NCBI RefSeq assembly: GCF_004565465.1
Contig: NZ_SRHY01000007.1
Location: 16,200-80,199, forward strand
Length of the DNA: 64,000 nt
Direction: 5' to 3'
Source: Lentibacillus salicampi
GTDB taxonomy: Bacteria; Bacillota; Bacilli; Bacillales; Amphibacillaceae
Shown here: piece after piece, positions 18,361 to 28,301 of the stretch
Layout of the letters: every line of letters begins with the position of its first letter
Position numbering within the stretch: the first letter of the stretch is position 1
Position numbers and translations under genes: made by a program
The notes under the pieces: model-generated
Databases searched by the model: none
The model's input: only the letters and a program-made list of their open reading frames with translations
Told to the model about the DNA's origin: nothing

Positions 18361-19320
18361 TTGACTGGTATTTTACAGCGGGGAGCACAGCAGGGGCTCC
18401 AGGTGACATGGACATTAGGGAAAGTCATTTTTCCTATTACGCTGATTGTAACCATATTGCAATATACACCGGTACTGCCCTGGATAATTGAACAAATCAG
18501 CCCGTTAATGAGTCTTTTGGGCTTGTCCGGGGAAGCTGCGGTGCCATTGGTACTGGGGAATTCCCTGAATTTATATGCTGGCATTGCAGCAATCGTGTCA
18601 TTTGAATTTACAGTAAAAGAAGTCTTTATATTGGCCGTGATGATGTCGTTTTCGCATAATTTGTTTATTGAATCAACGGTTGCATCTAAAGTCGGCGTCA
18701 GCTGGTGGCTTATTTCCGGCATTCGCATTTCACTTGCGCTGATTGCTGCCACTGTGATTAACCTGCTGTGGAATGGTGGGGCGGAACAAGCGCAGTATGG
18801 CCTGATTTCGTCATCGGATGTTGTGTTGAACGGATGGTCTGAGATTTTACTGCACGGACTGCAAACAGCACTTGTTGCGATTGTGCAGCTGGCACTTATT
18901 GTGATTCCGTTAATGATCGCTATGCAATTTTTTCGTGAAAAAGGCTGGTTGACAGCAATATCCGATAAGCTAGGTCCGTTCACCAGAATACTGGGGATGG
19001 AGAAAAAGACGTCCATGACACTTGTCGCTGGTCTGACCATCGGGCTTGCCTATGGTGCAGGTCTGATGATCCAGGCGGTGAAAGAAGACGGGATATCAAG
19101 GCGGGATATGTATTTGGCTCTAATCTTTTTGGTTTCCTGTCACGCGGTTGTGGAAGATACCCTCGTATTTATACCATTGGGGATTCCCGTCTGGCCATTA
19201 TTGTTAATCCGTTTGGTAACGGCCATTCTATTGACAATGTCGGTCGCGTTCGTTTGGAAGCGACTGGAAAAACGACACAGGAAGGAACCAGCACATGACC
19301 ATTCATACCATACTCTTTGA
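18361..19320 (+). CDS. Nucleoside-recognition (Gate) domain membrane protein (YvoD-like)
   Basis: A 319-residue polytopic membrane protein of the nucleoside_recognition/Gate family, recognised by its position in the hprK operon (yvoD in B. subtilis) and repeated gate-like segments around LVLGNSLNLYAGIAAIVSFEFTV and LVAGLTIGLAYGAGLMIQ. The transported substrate is unknown; related proteins include SpmA/SpmB. It starts at TTG 18361 with GGGTGATGGG upstream, and its 3' end overlaps ppaX by 26 bases. Confidence 0.75.
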   Translation: MTGILQRGAQQGLQVTWTLGKVIFPITLIVTILQYTPVLPWIIEQISPLMSLLGLSGEAAVPLVLGNSLNLYAGIAAIVSFEFTVKEVFILAVMMSFSHNLFIESTVASKVGVSWWLISGIRISLALIAATVINLLWNGGAEQAQYGLISSSDVVLNGWSEILLHGLQTALVAIVQLALIVIPLMIAMQFFREKGWLTAISDKLGPFTRILGMEKKTSMTLVAGLTIGLAYGAGLMIQAVKEDGISRRDMYLALIFLVSCHAVVEDTLVFIPLGIPVWPLLLIRLVTAILLTMSVAFVWKRLEKRHRKEPAHDHSYHTL

Positions 19321-19930
19321 CCTTGACGGCACACTCATTGACACGAATGAACTGATCATTGAATCATTTATGCATACGTTTGACACGTATGGAAAAAAGC
19401 TCACACGTTCGGAAGCTATTGAATTTATCGGACCGCCATTAAGAGATACATTTCAGCAAGCGGACCCGGAACAAGTGGACGCGCTGGTTGAAACGTACAG
19501 GCAGCACAATCAGCAGCATCATGATGATTATGTGACGGCATTTCCCCATGTTGTCGATACACTGGCAGAACTGCAGAAAAGACGTATTCAGCTCGGTGTT
19601 GTAACGACCAAGACGCGCAAGACAGTTGACATGGGCCTCCAGGTTACAGGGCTTGAACATGATTTTAAAACGATCATTACACTTGATGATGTCACCCACG
19701 CCAAACCGCATCCCGAACCAATCGTAAAAGCACTCAAGGTGTTGGATGCAAGTACGGATTCAACGTTAATGGTCGGTGACAATTCGCATGATATTGAAGC
19801 AGGTCAAAATGCCGGGACGAAGACGGCAGGTGTCGCCTGGTCCTTGAAAGGGCGGGAAAAATTAGCGACCTATAACCCGTCGTACATGTTGGAAGACATG
19901 CGGGATCTGCTGGATATCACAGAGGTGTAA
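19295..19930 (+). CDS. ppaX: Pyrophosphatase PpaX, HAD family
   Basis: HAD-superfamily hydrolase that in B. subtilis splits the pyrophosphate formed when P-Ser-HPr is dephosphorylated by HprK phosphorolysis, so it drives that reaction. The 211-residue protein has motif I DLDGTLIDT near residue 9, motif II VVTTK and motif III/IV with KPHPEP and VGDNSHDIEAG. It overlaps the preceding gene by 26 bases and starts ATG after AGGAACC. Its membership of the hprK operon supports this role. Confidence 0.92.
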   Translation: MTIHTILFDLDGTLIDTNELIIESFMHTFDTYGKKLTRSEAIEFIGPPLRDTFQQADPEQVDALVETYRQHNQQHHDDYVTAFPHVVDTLAELQKRRIQLGVVTTKTRKTVDMGLQVTGLEHDFKTIITLDDVTHAKPHPEPIVKALKVLDASTDSTLMVGDNSHDIEAGQNAGTKTAGVAWSLKGREKLATYNPSYMLEDMRDLLDITEV

Positions 19931-19935
19931 GCTAT

Positions 19936-20454
19936 ATGCGGAAAACGAATCGATATCCTGTTGAGCAGGCCAATTCCTTATGGCAAATCTATAAAACCGT
20001 CCCATTCTGGAAAGTTGTTAAAAACTTCATCGTGATCCAATTGGGACGATACACACCTTTTTTGAACGTGAAAAATTGGCTGTACCGGACGTTTTTACGG
20101 ATGAAAGTTGGAGAAAAAACAGCATTTGCGCTGATGGTGATGCCCGATACCATGTTTCCGGAAAAAATAACGGTCGGCTCAAACAGTGTGATTGGCTATA
20201 ATTCGACGATTTTGGCGCATGAATATTTAATTAAGGAATACCGGCTCGGGGACGTCGTGATCGGCAATGATGTCATGATCGGAGCCAATACCACGATTCT
20301 TCCGGGTGTAACAATTGGTGACGGTGCGGTTATCTCCTCAGCGACGCTTGTCAATCGGGATGTCCCGTCCGGATCGTTTGTGGGCGGCAACCCGATGCAG
20401 GTGATTTATACGAAAGAAGAGATAGCCAAGCGGATGGAAGAGGATAGAGAATAG
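19936..20454 (+). CDS. Hexapeptide-repeat acyltransferase (YvoF-like)
   Basis: A 172-residue protein of the left-handed beta-helix acetyltransferase family; hexapeptide turns are visible in ITVGSNSVIGYNSTI, VVIGNDVMIGANTTILPGVTIGDGAVI and VGGNPMQVI. The acceptor is unknown. It is the last gene of the hprK operon as in B. subtilis (yvoF), five bases after ppaX. No terminator hairpin is seen after it. Confidence 0.8.
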   Translation: MRKTNRYPVEQANSLWQIYKTVPFWKVVKNFIVIQLGRYTPFLNVKNWLYRTFLRMKVGEKTAFALMVMPDTMFPEKITVGSNSVIGYNSTILAHEYLIKEYRLGDVVIGNDVMIGANTTILPGVTIGDGAVISSATLVNRDVPSGSFVGGNPMQVIYTKEEIAKRMEEDRE

Positions 20455-20523
20455 TGGAGGCTTGAAAATATCTCTGAATGAACAGGTCGCCGTATCATGA
20501 ACGAAGGCTAATATCCTTTTTGT

Positions 20524-20551
20524 TTGAACACAAAGCGTTTTAATATACAAT
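20524..20551 (+). promoter_or_regulatory. Promoter of the nicotinate phosphoribosyltransferase gene
   Basis: TTGAAC (20524-20529), 16-base spacer, TACAAT (20546-20551), 30 bases before the start codon. Confidence 0.6.
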
Positions 20552-20581
20552 AGCAGTAATGCCATGTAACGGAGGAGAACA

Positions 20582-22021
20582 ATGGACTACGAAAATTTAA
20601 CCTTGCACACGGACAAGTATCAAATCAATATGATGTATGCGCACTGGAAAAATAACTCTCACAACAGACGGGCGATTTTTGATGCGTATATCCGCAAGAA
20701 TCCTTTCCGGAATGGTTATACGGTATTTGCCGGGCTCGAACGGATTGTGCACTACATAAACAGCCTGCACTTTACGAAAGAGGACATTGATTATTTAAAA
20801 CAGCAGGAAGAAAATTATGAAGAAGCATTTTTGGACGAGCTGCGAGCGTTCTCCTTTACAGGGAATATCTATGCAATGCGTGAAGGTGAAATTGTATTTC
20901 CAAATGAGCCGCTCATCCGAGTTGAAGCGCGTATTTTTGAAGCCCAGCTGATTGAAACAGCCATTCTGAATTTCATGAACTATCAAAGCTTGATTGCCAC
21001 AAAGGCAAGCCGTATTAAGCAGGTTGCCAATGATGATACACTGGTTGAATTTGGCTCCCGTCGGGCACAAGAGGCTGATGCTGCGGTTTGGGGCGCCCGC
21101 AGTGCCTATATTGCCGGGTTTCACGCAACATCCAACATGCGCGCCGGCAAGTTATTTAACATACCGTCGAAGGGAACGCACGCGCATTCCTGGATTCAGG
21201 ATCATGACACAGAAGAAGAAGCGTTCATGAATTTTGCCACAGCTCTGCCCGATCAGTCAATCTTACTGGTGGATACATACGATACACTTAAATCCGGAAT
21301 CCCCAATGCCATCAAAACTGGGAAAATGCTCGAATCCCAAGGGAAAAAGTTAAAAGCGATACGCCTTGACAGTGGTGATTTGGCCCGGTTATCGATTGAA
21401 GGCCGGCAAATGCTTGATGAGGCTGATATGGATTACGTGGAGATCATGGCCTCGAATGATCTCGACGAAGAAGTTATCATGCATTTGAAGCTGCAAGGGG
21501 CCAAAATTACATCATGGGGTGTCGGTACCAAATTGATCACCGGTGCCAGAAAGCCATCGCTCGGTGGCGTCTATAAACTTGTCGCCAGGGAAGACGCAGA
21601 AGGCATGATTCCGGTGATTAAGCTGTCCGACGATATTGCTAAAGTAACAACGCCCGGTCCGAAGAAAGTTTACCGGATTATTAACCGTAAGACCAATAAA
21701 TCGGAAGGTGATTATGTTGCGTTAGATAGTGAAACAGTAGATGACAAACCGCTCAAAATGTTTGATCCGCTGTTTCCCCAGAAATTCAAATACGTGAATG
21801 ACTACGAAGCACATGATCTGCTGCAGCCAATTTTCGTCAACGGAGAACAAGTCTATCCACTCCCGTCACTTGAGGAAATTCATTGTTATCACAAAGAGCA
21901 GCTTTCCTATATTTGGGAGGAAACGCTGAGACTGCTTAATCCACAAACCTATTACGTTGATTTGAGCTATGATTTGTGGAAGATGAAGCAGGACATGATT
22001 GAGAAGCATTCGATGGAGTAA
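20582..22021 (+). CDS. pncB: Nicotinate phosphoribosyltransferase
   Basis: Converts nicotinate, PRPP and ATP to nicotinate mononucleotide for NAD salvage (Preiss-Handler pathway). The 479-residue protein fits the Gram-positive class; recognisable parts are LHTDKYQINMMYAHWKN at the N-terminus, the FGSRRAQE substrate loop near residue 155, the GTHAHSW active-site segment, and IRLDSGDLA. Start ATG follows GGAGGAG. It is monocistronic by layout, with its own promoter and terminator, between the hprK operon and glpP. Confidence 0.93.
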   Translation: MDYENLTLHTDKYQINMMYAHWKNNSHNRRAIFDAYIRKNPFRNGYTVFAGLERIVHYINSLHFTKEDIDYLKQQEENYEEAFLDELRAFSFTGNIYAMREGEIVFPNEPLIRVEARIFEAQLIETAILNFMNYQSLIATKASRIKQVANDDTLVEFGSRRAQEADAAVWGARSAYIAGFHATSNMRAGKLFNIPSKGTHAHSWIQDHDTEEEAFMNFATALPDQSILLVDTYDTLKSGIPNAIKTGKMLESQGKKLKAIRLDSGDLARLSIEGRQMLDEADMDYVEIMASNDLDEEVIMHLKLQGAKITSWGVGTKLITGARKPSLGGVYKLVAREDAEGMIPVIKLSDDIAKVTTPGPKKVYRIINRKTNKSEGDYVALDSETVDDKPLKMFDPLFPQKFKYVNDYEAHDLLQPIFVNGEQVYPLPSLEEIHCYHKEQLSYIWEETLRLLNPQTYYVDLSYDLWKMKQDMIEKHSME

Positions 22022-22052
22022 TGTATAAGGAAATAATGTCCACAGCAAATCG

Positions 22053-22090
22053 ACGCGGTATCCTTCTCCAGTGCAGGTACCGCGTTTTGT
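22053..22090 (+). terminator. Terminator after pncB
   Basis: ACGCGGTA (22053-22060) / TACCGCGT (22078-22085), with two further C-G pairs inside, then GTTTTGTTGTT. Confidence 0.75.
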
Positions 22091-22116
22091 TGTTAAAGTT
22101 TCTGATAGGATAAAAT
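22087..22116 (+). promoter_or_regulatory. Putative glpP promoter
   Basis: TTGTTG (22087-22092), 18-base spacer, TAAAAT (22111-22116). It overlaps the tail of the pncB terminator. Confidence 0.4.
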
Positions 22117-22137
22117 GAAACATGGAGGAGGCGTCAA

Positions 22138-22683
22138 ATGGAACTGCCGAAAGGAATCATTCCTGCCATTCGCCAAATGAAAGATTTTGAAAAAGCACTT
22201 GAAACGGATCATCAGACGATTGTTTTTCTTGAAACCCGTCTGGCCCAGTTAAAAAGTCTGGTCAAGTATGCCAAACGGGAGCATAAACAGGTCCTGCTGC
22301 ATTTTGATTTGATACAGGGGTTAAAAGCCGATGAGTACGGCATGGAATTTTTAATTCGTGACATTAAACCGGATGGGATTATTTCAACTAGAGGTAATAT
22401 TATTAAGTTAGCCAAAAAACATAAACTGTTTGCCATCCAGCGTATGTTTTTATTAGACAGCATGGCGGTTGAACACAATTTAAAACTGATTGACAGATTT
22501 CAGCCGGATTGCATTGAATTACTGCCAGGACTTATTCCGGATATTATTCAGGAAATTGATAAAGAATCCGGGGTCCCGGTCATTGCTGGAGGGCTGATCA
22601 GAAATAATGAAGAAGTCTCTTCTGCATTGAGTGCTGGAGCGATTGCGGTATCGACGTCGAACACGGAATTGTGGGATACTTAA
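22138..22683 (+). CDS. glpP: Glycerol-3-phosphate-responsive antiterminator
   Basis: RNA-binding antiterminator of the glycerol regulon. With glycerol-3-phosphate bound it prevents termination in leaders of glpFK and glpD and stabilises the glpD mRNA (known for B. subtilis). The 181-residue TIM-barrel-like protein matches GlpP (KGIIPAIRQMKDFEKAL at the start; LLPGLIPDIIQEI and VIAGGLIRNNEEV at the end). Start ATG follows GGAGGAGG. Two targets are visible in this window, the glpF leader at 24102-24170 and the glpD leader at 28746-28814. An unrelated dehydrogenase gene separates it from glpF. Confidence 0.95.
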   Translation: MELPKGIIPAIRQMKDFEKALETDHQTIVFLETRLAQLKSLVKYAKREHKQVLLHFDLIQGLKADEYGMEFLIRDIKPDGIISTRGNIIKLAKKHKLFAIQRMFLLDSMAVEHNLKLIDRFQPDCIELLPGLIPDIIQEIDKESGVPVIAGGLIRNNEEVSSALSAGAIAVSTSNTELWDT

Positions 22684-22701
22684 AAACTCACCCTTTATTT
22701 A

Positions 22702-22755
22702 TTGAAATGTTCAGTCATAATTTATATAATAGAACATAGAATGATAACGCTTACA
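22702..22755 (+). promoter_or_regulatory. fdhA-like gene promoter with downstream cre (CcpA) site
   Basis: A good sigma-A promoter, TTGAAA (22702-22707), 17-base spacer, TATAAT (22725-22730), is followed at 22742-22755 by TGATAACGCTTACA. This differs from the cre consensus TGWAANCGNTNWCA at one base. The site starts a few bases after the expected transcript start, where CcpA acts as a roadblock. Confidence 0.72.
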
Positions 22756-22793
22756 TGGAGGGCATCACTAACATTAGAGGGGGTTGGGATTGT

Positions 22794-24011
22794 ATGGCAG
22801 GTAACAGGGCAGTCGTCTATCTAAAGCCGGGAGAAGTAGAGGTACAGGACACCAATTATCCTGAGCTGATTCTAAGGGACGGTCCGGGGGTTAATCCGCT
22901 CAACGTAGGCAGGAAGTGTAATCATGGGGTCATCCTGAAAGTCGTTACAACAAACATTTGCGGCAGTGACCAGCATATGGTCAGAGGCCGGACGACCGCA
23001 CCAAGCGGGCTGGTACTGGGGCACGAAATTACGGGTGAGGTTGTTGAAACCGGGAGTGACGTGGAATTTATTAAGAAAGGTGATTTGGTATCCGTCCCGT
23101 TCAATATTGCGTGCGGACGATGTCCAAGCTGTAGAAGACAGGATACGCATATTTGTGAAAATGTCAATCCGGACAGGCCGGGCTCAGCGTATGGATACGT
23201 GGATATGGGCGGCTGGGCAGGCGGCCAGTCTGAGTACGTGATGGTGCCATATGCGGACTTTCAGCTGTTGAAATTTCCCGATAAAGACCAGGCGATGGAT
23301 AAAATTCTTGACTTAACCATGCTGTCGGATATTTTTCCAACCGGTTATCACGGAGCAGTCAGTGCCGGTGTTAAGACGGGGTCAACTGTTTATGTTGCTG
23401 GTGCCGGGCCGGTAGGGTTAGCAGCTGCGCATTCAGCACAACTCCTTGGAGCATCAGTTGTCATTGTCGGGGATATGATTGAAGAACGTTTAGCACAGGC
23501 GAGAAGCTTCGGCTGTGAAACCGTCAATTTACGTGAGCATGATGATCTGGGTGAACAGCTTGAGCAAATTCTGGGGGTTCCGGAAGTAGACTGTGCCATT
23601 GATGCGGTTGGGTTTGAGGCAAGCGGTCATGGTGAAAATGGTGGTGAAGCCCCCGCTACGGTACTGAATTCGATTATGGGTGCAACCAGAGCTGGCGGAC
23701 GTCTGGGTATTCCTGGTCTTTATGTAACCGGAGACCCAGGTGCTGAGGATGCTGATGCGAAAGAGGGAACACTGAAAATCCGTTTCGGGCTGGGGTTTGC
23801 GAAGGCCCATACATTTGTAACGGGCCAAACGCCGGTTATGAAATATCACCGGGATTTAATGAAGGCGATTTTAAGCGGCAAAGCGAATATCGCCAAGGCA
23901 GTCAACGCGACACTCATTTCACTTGACGAGGCGCCTGAGGGTTATAAACAGTTCGATGGCGGCGTATCGAAAAAATTTGTTATTGACCCGCACGGTTTGG
24001 TGAGAAGTTAG
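22794..24011 (+). CDS. Zinc-dependent dehydrogenase, glutathione-independent formaldehyde dehydrogenase type
   Basis: A 405-residue medium-chain alcohol dehydrogenase closest to glutathione-independent formaldehyde dehydrogenase (FdhA). Catalytic zinc ligands sit in NICGSDQH and GHEITGE; the structural zinc module is CGRCPSCRRQDTHIC; the NAD site is GAGPVGLAAAHSA. FdhA-type enzymes oxidise formaldehyde and other aldehydes or alcohols with bound NAD. I chose ATG 22794, preceded by GAGGGGG; the ATG at 22755 lies on the cre site and has no ribosome site. It is inserted between glpP and glpF and has a cre site, so it probably belongs to the glycerol or dihydroxyacetone response; a glycerol or dihydroxyacetone substrate is a possibility, not shown. 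Confidence 0.82.
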   Translation: MAGNRAVVYLKPGEVEVQDTNYPELILRDGPGVNPLNVGRKCNHGVILKVVTTNICGSDQHMVRGRTTAPSGLVLGHEITGEVVETGSDVEFIKKGDLVSVPFNIACGRCPSCRRQDTHICENVNPDRPGSAYGYVDMGGWAGGQSEYVMVPYADFQLLKFPDKDQAMDKILDLTMLSDIFPTGYHGAVSAGVKTGSTVYVAGAGPVGLAAAHSAQLLGASVVIVGDMIEERLAQARSFGCETVNLREHDDLGEQLEQILGVPEVDCAIDAVGFEASGHGENGGEAPATVLNSIMGATRAGGRLGIPGLYVTGDPGAEDADAKEGTLKIRFGLGFAKAHTFVTGQTPVMKYHRDLMKAILSGKANIAKAVNATLISLDEAPEGYKQFDGGVSKKFVIDPHGLVRS

Positions 24012-24045
24012 GACTATTTTATGAAAAAGGACTTATGAAAAACTG

Positions 24046-24075
24046 TTGACAGCGTTTACAACTGTGTGGTAAAGT
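24046..24075 (+). promoter_or_regulatory. glpF promoter with cre site over the -35
   Basis: TTGACA (24046-24051), 18-base spacer, TAAAGT (24070-24075). The overlapping TGACAGCGTTTACA at 24047-24060 fits the cre consensus with one mismatch, predicting CcpA repression of glycerol uptake as known for the B. subtilis glpFK promoter. Confidence 0.78.
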
Positions 24076-24101
24076 AATAGTCAACAAGTTAAGAACGTGG
24101 T

Positions 24102-24170
24102 GGAGACATGGAGACCCACGCTGCAATAGTACTTTCGGGACAAGTACGACTATTGCAGTGTGGGTTTTTT
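24102..24170 (+). promoter_or_regulatory. GlpP-dependent leader terminator of glpFK
   Basis: GGAGACATGGAGACCC (24102-24117) precedes and enters a long terminator: CCCACGCTGCAATAGT (24115-24130) pairs with ACTATTGCAGTGTGGG (24149-24164), extended by ACTT/AAGT, followed by TTTTTT. The same box occurs in the glpD leader. Antitermination by GlpP with glycerol-3-phosphate is inferred from B. subtilis. Confidence 0.85.
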
Positions 24171-24233
24171 GCCGTCATAATGTGCGGTCATAACTTGTTT
24201 AAGAGATTGTATTACTGTTAAGGGAGTGTTAAA

Positions 24234-25043
24234 ATGACCGAGTTTTTAGCGGAACTGATTGGTACGATGGTACTGATTATATTAGGGGGCGGTGTCGTTG
24301 CGGGCGTTGTCCTGAAGAAAACAAAATCAGAAGGCACTGGCTGGGTGATGATTACTATTGGCTGGGGTCTTGGTGTTACAATGGGGGTATATGCAGCCGG
24401 TGTAGTTACTGATGCTCATATTAACCCCGCAGTAACCCTTGGATTTGCCGCAGCGGGCGAATTTCCGTGGGCAAAAGTTCCGATGTATATAAGCGCTCAA
24501 GTAATTGGTGCTTTTATTGGGGCGGTGATTGTGTTCTTTAATTACTTGCCACACTGGAAAGAAACGGATGATCAAGTGGCACAACGGGATGTATTTTCCA
24601 CAACCCCGGCCATACTCAGTCCCTTTTCCAATCTGGTCAGTGAAATGATTGGCACATTTGTCCTTTTATTGGGACTTATGTTTATCGGGGCAAATGAGTT
24701 TTCTGAAGGACTGAATCCAGTGGTTGTCGGACTGCTGATTGTTGCGATTGGAATGTCATTGGGTGGTACGACCGGTTATGCCATCAACCCTGCCCGTGAC
24801 CTTGGCCCGAGAATTGCACATGCGCTGCTGCCGATTCCCCGTAAAGGCGGGTCAGGATGGGGCTACTCCTGGATCCCTATTGTTGGCCCGATTTTAGGAG
24901 GCGTTTATGGTGCGGTTTTTTACAATGCGTTTTTCCTAGGTGAATATTCTGTGCTATTTTGGGTATTAAGTGTTGTAGTGGCCATTATTTTAATTGGCGC
25001 TGCAAGTTCGGAGTTGAAGAAAGCAAAAACAGCAGCAGACTAA
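24234..25043 (+). CDS. glpF: Glycerol facilitator (aquaglyceroporin)
   Basis: Membrane channel for passive glycerol entry. The 269-residue MIP-family protein has the two pore motifs HINPAVTLG and YAINPARDLGPR and six membrane segments; residues after the second NPA, including the conserved Asp-Leu-Gly-Pro-Arg, are of the glycerol-conducting GlpF subgroup rather than a pure water channel. Start ATG follows AAGGGAG. It is first in the glpF-glpK unit, 54 bases before glpK, and is controlled by the GlpP leader and the cre site upstream. Confidence 0.95.
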   Translation: MTEFLAELIGTMVLIILGGGVVAGVVLKKTKSEGTGWVMITIGWGLGVTMGVYAAGVVTDAHINPAVTLGFAAAGEFPWAKVPMYISAQVIGAFIGAVIVFFNYLPHWKETDDQVAQRDVFSTTPAILSPFSNLVSEMIGTFVLLLGLMFIGANEFSEGLNPVVVGLLIVAIGMSLGGTTGYAINPARDLGPRIAHALLPIPRKGGSGWGYSWIPIVGPILGGVYGAVFYNAFFLGEYSVLFWVLSVVVAIILIGAASSELKKAKTAAD

Positions 25044-25070
25044 AGCAGCGGATAAAACCGTATAGACTAA

Positions 25071-26591
<1,521 letters not shown>

Positions 26592-26600
26592 GTTTTTCTC

Positions 26601-26645
26601 AGGGGAGATCAATAAGAGAAGGTAAGAACTGATCGCCCCTTTGAT
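26601..26645 (+). terminator. Hairpin between glpK and dhaK, weak or partial terminator
   Basis: AGGGGAGATCA (26601-26611) / TGATCGCCCCT (26630-26640) with one mismatch and an 18-base loop, followed by TTTGATTT. The interrupted T run suggests partial termination or mRNA processing. Confidence 0.55.
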
Positions 26646-26679
26646 TTAACCAAACAGGACGATAAGGAGGGTAGTGGAT

Positions 26680-27663
26680 TTGAAAAAGATTATCAATGAT
26701 CCAAATGAAGTTGTACAGGATATGGCGGCAGGTTTGATTGCTGCACATCCCGATGAATTGCAACAGTTACCTGGGACGACGGTGATCGCGAAAAGTAACG
26801 CCCCGATCAAGAATAAAGTTGCAATTGTCAGCGGCGGGGGAAGCGGCCATGAACCTGCCCACGCCGGTTATGTCGGAAAAGGCATGTTAGATGCTGCGGT
26901 TGCCGGAGAAGTATTCACATCCCCGACGCCTGACCAGATTTTTGAAGCGATCAAAGCTGTCGATGGAGGCGCAGGTGTATGTTTAGTCATTAAAAATTAC
27001 ACAGGTGATGTCCTGAATTTTGAAATGGCAGCGGAACTTGCTGAAGCAGAAGGCATTGACGTGGAAAAAGTGGTCGTAAACGATGATGTAGCAGTGGATG
27101 AAGAATCGTCACGACGAGGGATTGCCGGAACTGTTTTGGTCCATAAAGTGGCCGGAGCAAAAGCTGAACAGGGCGGAACCCTTAAGGAAGTGAAGGCAGC
27201 TGCAGAAAAAGTGGTTGAGAACGTCCGGTCCATGGGCATGGCCCTCACGCCGTGTACCGTACCCGCCGCTGGAACACCAAGTTTTCAATTAGGTGAAAAC
27301 GAAATGGAAATCGGGATCGGGATTCATGGAGAGTCAGGGATCGAACGCAAATCCATCACCACAGCGGATGACATTGCGAAAGAGCTGACCGACAGGATCC
27401 TGGATGATTTTGATTTCACTGGCGGTGATGTAGCCGTTATGATCAATGGATTAGGGTCCACTCCGGAAATGGAATTGTATATTGTCAACAAACAAGTACA
27501 AGCAATCCTGGCTGAAAAGGGCATTACCGTTTACACTACATTTGTCGGCGAGTACATGACATCATTGGAAATGACCGGTTGTTCGGTCACCTTATTAAAG
27601 CTGGATGATGAATTAAAAACACTTTTGAATGAACCATCACAGGCACCTGCTTTTCGCAGCTGA
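26680..27663 (+). CDS. dhaK: PTS-dependent dihydroxyacetone kinase, substrate-binding subunit DhaK
   Basis: Binds dihydroxyacetone covalently through a histidine (in GIGIHGESGIER) and accepts phosphate from DhaL-ADP-ATP. The 327-residue protein has the DhaK hallmarks SGGGSGHEPAHAGYVGKGM, GEVFTSPTPDQI and KNYTGDVLNFEMA. I chose TTG at 26680, nine bases after AAGGAGG and giving the family start MKKIINDP; a GTG at 26674 sits too close to the ribosome site. It is the first of three adjacent subunit genes. The phosphate source is the PTS through DhaM, not free ATP. Confidence 0.94.
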   Translation: MKKIINDPNEVVQDMAAGLIAAHPDELQQLPGTTVIAKSNAPIKNKVAIVSGGGSGHEPAHAGYVGKGMLDAAVAGEVFTSPTPDQIFEAIKAVDGGAGVCLVIKNYTGDVLNFEMAAELAEAEGIDVEKVVVNDDVAVDEESSRRGIAGTVLVHKVAGAKAEQGGTLKEVKAAAEKVVENVRSMGMALTPCTVPAAGTPSFQLGENEMEIGIGIHGESGIERKSITTADDIAKELTDRILDDFDFTGGDVAVMINGLGSTPEMELYIVNKQVQAILAEKGITVYTTFVGEYMTSLEMTGCSVTLLKLDDELKTLLNEPSQAPAFRS

Positions 27664-27679
27664 GAAAGGGGTTTTGAAC

Positions 27680-28300
27680 ATGGCATTAACGGTACAGGAT
27701 GTTGTGGCATGGATAGATAAATCAAACGAAACAATCCAGACGAATAAAGACTATCTTACAACGCTTGACCAGGCAATCGGTGACGGCGACCACGGCATTA
27801 ATGTGGCCCGTGGCTTTCAGGAAGCTGCTGCAAAAATTGCTGATGGGAATTATACGAGCAGTGCGGATGTATTAAAAGATACGGCCATGACCCTCATGTC
27901 CAAAATTGGCGGTGCATCAGGCCCGTTATTCGGCACGGCGTTTTTGAAGTTATCCACAGCGGTTAAAGGAAATGACCCGGTTGATTACGCAACGTTTACA
28001 ACCGGTCTGAAAGAAGCTGTGAATGGCATTAAACAACGGGGGAAAGCAATAGAAGGCGAAAAAACCCTTGTTGATGTATGGTCACCGATGGCGGACTTTT
28101 TCAGTCGGCAAGCGGATTTCGATGGCGAAAAAATCGCAGAAGAGGCAAAGAATGCGATGGAACAGACAAAGACTATGACAGCAACGAAAGGCCGGGCAGC
28201 CTATTTTAAAGAACGGTCAGACGGCCACATCGATCCGGGTTCTGCTTCCTCATGTTACATTTTCAAGGCATTAGCCGATGTTATTGGAGGGAAGTCCTAA
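27680..28300 (+). CDS. dhaL: Dihydroxyacetone kinase, ADP-binding subunit DhaL
   Basis: Carries the tightly bound nucleotide that passes phosphate from DhaM to dihydroxyacetone on DhaK. The 206-residue protein has the metal-nucleotide aspartates in DQAIGDGDHGINVARG and the conserved GGASGPLFGTAF loop; the end DGHIDPGSASSCYIF matches DhaL. ATG 27680 is preceded by GAAAGGGG; the longer open frame reads back into dhaK and is not credible. It lies 16 bases after dhaK and one base before dhaM. Confidence 0.93.
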   Translation: MALTVQDVVAWIDKSNETIQTNKDYLTTLDQAIGDGDHGINVARGFQEAAAKIADGNYTSSADVLKDTAMTLMSKIGGASGPLFGTAFLKLSTAVKGNDPVDYATFTTGLKEAVNGIKQRGKAIEGEKTLVDVWSPMADFFSRQADFDGEKIAEEAKNAMEQTKTMTATKGRAAYFKERSDGHIDPGSASSCYIFKALADVIGGKS

Positions 28301-28301
28301 T

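Noticed and set aside
18306..19040. 244-residue open frame on the minus strand opposite yvoD
   Set aside because: It is the antisense of a well-supported membrane protein gene, with no ribosome site and atypical composition.
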